A stretch of DNA of 7,121 nucleotides from Alteromonadaceae bacterium (GTDB lineage: Bacteria > Pseudomonadota > Gammaproteobacteria > Pseudomonadales > Oleiphilaceae). Below are positions 5,861 to 7,121 of the stretch, piece by piece. Below the pieces are notes generated by a model that saw nothing but the letters and a program-made list of their open reading frames with translations, had not been told where the DNA came from and ran no database searches. The first letter of the stretch is position 1. Every line of letters begins with the position of its first letter. The stretch spans positions 1-7,121 of the forward strand of contig JABXHG010000028.1 in NCBI GenBank assembly GCA_013393545.1, written 5' to 3'. A program made the position numbers and the translations under genes.

Positions 5861-6829
5861 ATGCGGTTGATTCGAGGCCTGACCAATCTGAAGCGACTGT
5901 CCGGGCGGGCAGATTCGCCGCTGGCTCACGGCTGCGTGGCGACTATCGGGAATTTCGATGGGGTTCATCTGGGCCACAAGACCATTATCGGGCAGGTGAA
6001 AGAAAAAGCCCGCGAACTGGGTGTGCCGTCGGTGGTGATGATCTTCGAGCCCCAGCCCCGGGAATACTTTCAGGGTAACGAAGCGCCGCCCAGGCTTATG
6101 CCGTTTCGCCAGAAATTCGAAGCCCTGCTGGCCGAAGGCGTGGATGTCGTGCTGTGTATTCGTTTCGGTGAGCGCTTTCGCAGTTATTCAGCCATGGGCT
6201 TTATTGAAGACGTTCTGCTTGAAGGCCTGGGCGTACGTCATCTGGTGGTGGGCGATGATTTTCGCTTCGGCTGTGACCGGGGCGGGGATTTCAATTTGCT
6301 GGAGCAGGTGGGTGCAGAGCGCGGCTTTACCGTAGAAAACACCCTGACGGTCAGCCTGGACGGCCGCCGGGTCAGCAGTACCCGGGTTCGTGATGCCCTG
6401 AATGTGAACGGGCTGGATCAGGCGCAGCGTTTGCTCGGGCACCCCTACCGCATTCATGGCCGGGTGGTTTATGGCCGTCAACTGGGCCGCCAACTGGGTG
6501 CGCCCACCGCCAATATTCTGCTGCACCGGATGCCGGCCTTGCGGGGCGTCTACGTGGTTAGGGCGATCACCGATACCGGCGAGCATCTTGATGGCGTGGC
6601 CAATATTGGCCTGCGGCCTACCGTGGATGGCAAGCGGCCTTCGCTGGAAGTGCACCTGTTTGACTTTACTGCCACACTTTACGGCCAGCATCTGGACGTC
6701 ATATTCCGCCATGGCCTGCGGGATGAAGTGAAATTCGACTCTGTTGACGACCTGCGCCAACAGATCGCCCGGGATTTCGAGCAGGCCCGGGCCTGGCTGG
6801 CCAACCACCCAGCCGATGAAACCATCTAA
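5861..6829 (+). CDS. ribF: Bifunctional riboflavin kinase / FAD synthetase
   Basis: This 322-residue cytoplasmic enzyme (E. coli RibF is 313) phosphorylates riboflavin to FMN and then adenylylates FMN to FAD. The N-terminal FAD synthetase half is a nucleotidyltransferase fold. It has [10 protein letters not shown] (30-39, with the HxGH nucleotide-binding motif), [16 protein letters not shown] and the SSTxxR motif (172-177). The C-terminal flavokinase half shows GAPTANI (213-219, binding ATP and magnesium), [10 protein letters not shown] (245-254) and the presumed catalytic base E263 in SLEVH. All key residues of both activities are present. ATG 5861 follows TAAGG at 5846-5850, a fair ribosome binding site, and lines up with the E. 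coli start (MKLIRG versus MRLIRG). ileS begins 29 bases after the stop, so the two are probably one operon. I saw no FMN riboswitch-like leader; the gap upstream is too short for one. Confidence 0.97.
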   Translation: MRLIRGLTNLKRLSGRADSPLAHGCVATIGNFDGVHLGHKTIIGQVKEKARELGVPSVVMIFEPQPREYFQGNEAPPRLMPFRQKFEALLAEGVDVVLCIRFGERFRSYSAMGFIEDVLLEGLGVRHLVVGDDFRFGCDRGGDFNLLEQVGAERGFTVENTLTVSLDGRRVSSTRVRDALNVNGLDQAQRLLGHPYRIHGRVVYGRQLGRQLGAPTANILLHRMPALRGVYVVRAITDTGEHLDGVANIGLRPTVDGKRPSLEVHLFDFTATLYGQHLDVIFRHGLRDEVKFDSVDDLRQQIARDFEQARAWLANHPADETI

Positions 6830-6858
6830 CTGACCAACCAAAGAGTGCGCACACAGAC

Positions 6859-7121
6859 ATGAGCGACTACAAGCATACCCTGAATCTGCCGGAAACCTCC
6901 TTCCCCATGCGCGGTCACCTGGCCAAGCGCGAGCCGGACCTGCCCAAGCGCTGGCAGGACCCTGACGTGTACGGCAACCTGCGCAAGCAGCGTGAAGGCC
7001 GTGACAAGTTTATGCTGCAGGATGGCCCTCGCTACGCCAACGGAAGCATTCACATCGGGCATGCGGTAAACAAGATCATCAAGGACATGATCGTCAAATC
7101 CCGTGGTTTCATGGGTTAGAA
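6859..7121 (+). CDS. ileS: Isoleucyl-tRNA synthetase, N-terminal fragment cut by the window end, with an in-frame TAG at codon 87
   Basis: The first 86 residues of a class I aminoacyl-tRNA synthetase that charges tRNA-Ile; the complete enzyme has about 940. The start [13 protein letters not shown] and FPMRG-LAKREP match E. coli IleRS nearly residue for residue, and the class I ATP-binding signature HIGH is at 65-68. Three positions depart from near-universal IleRS sequence. They are Q54 instead of H (LHDGPPYANG expected), R58 instead of the second P, and a TAG stop at 7117-7119 where the family has Tyr (SxGxxGY). Each is explained by G in place of C at 7020, 7031 and 7119. Since the window ends two bases later, I treat the stop as probable sequence error and the gene as intact. 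The ribosome binding site before ATG 6859 is weak (AAGAG around 6840-6844). The gene follows ribF by 29 bases, normally continuing to lspA. Confidence 0.9.

Noticed and set aside
6188..6841. 217-codon reverse-strand open frame opposite ribF
   Set aside because: It is the mirror of a high-GC, fully motif-bearing ribF; the product is low in recognisable motifs and has no ribosome binding site or family match.

Overview
The window looks like chromosomal DNA of a marine-type gammaproteobacterium. The gene order rpsT (reverse strand) / murJ - ribF - ileS (forward strand) is a classic gammaproteobacterial core block, and the proteins closely resemble Pseudomonas- and Marinobacter-like versions. Marinobacter or a near relative is my best guess, from protein feel only.

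Layout. Positions 1-271 hold the C-terminal end of a gene that looks like an acyl-CoA thioesterase (hotdog family). Positions 272-390 are a short intergenic stretch with a promoter-like pair and small repeats. Positions 391-3549 form a three-gene forward-strand cassette. It consists of an unrecognised 369-residue protein with a PD-(D/E)XK-like nuclease core, a DNA cytosine-5 methyltransferase very close to E. coli Dcm (expected target CCWGG), and a Vsr-type T:G mismatch endonuclease. A strong hairpin at 3554-3583, flanked by A and T runs, ends transcription from both sides. The small ribosomal protein S20 gene (rpsT, GTG start) converges on it. From about 3864 to 4143 lies a divergent promoter region. 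Then follow murJ (lipid II flippase), ribF (riboflavin kinase/FAD synthetase) and the first 86 codons of ileS (isoleucyl-tRNA synthetase), where the window ends.

How it fits together. The cassette reads as a candidate Type II restriction-modification system. The methylase would protect CCWGG sites, the unknown nuclease would cut unmodified DNA, and Vsr would repair the T:G mismatches left when 5-methylcytosine deaminates. The methylase carries an N-terminal helix-turn-helix-like segment, and a perfect 8-bp palindrome lies at the expected -35 position of its own promoter, so it may repress itself as M.EcoRII and M.SsoII do. Sampled GC is lower in the cassette (about 52%) than in murJ/ribF (about 65%), which fits acquisition beside the core block.

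The most novel element is the nuclease-like gene, which I cannot place in a known restriction-enzyme family. A technical oddity is the end of the window. Three departures from near-invariant IleRS residues, including an in-frame TAG, are each explained by C read as G within the last ~100 bases. This suggests contig-edge sequencing error rather than a broken gene.
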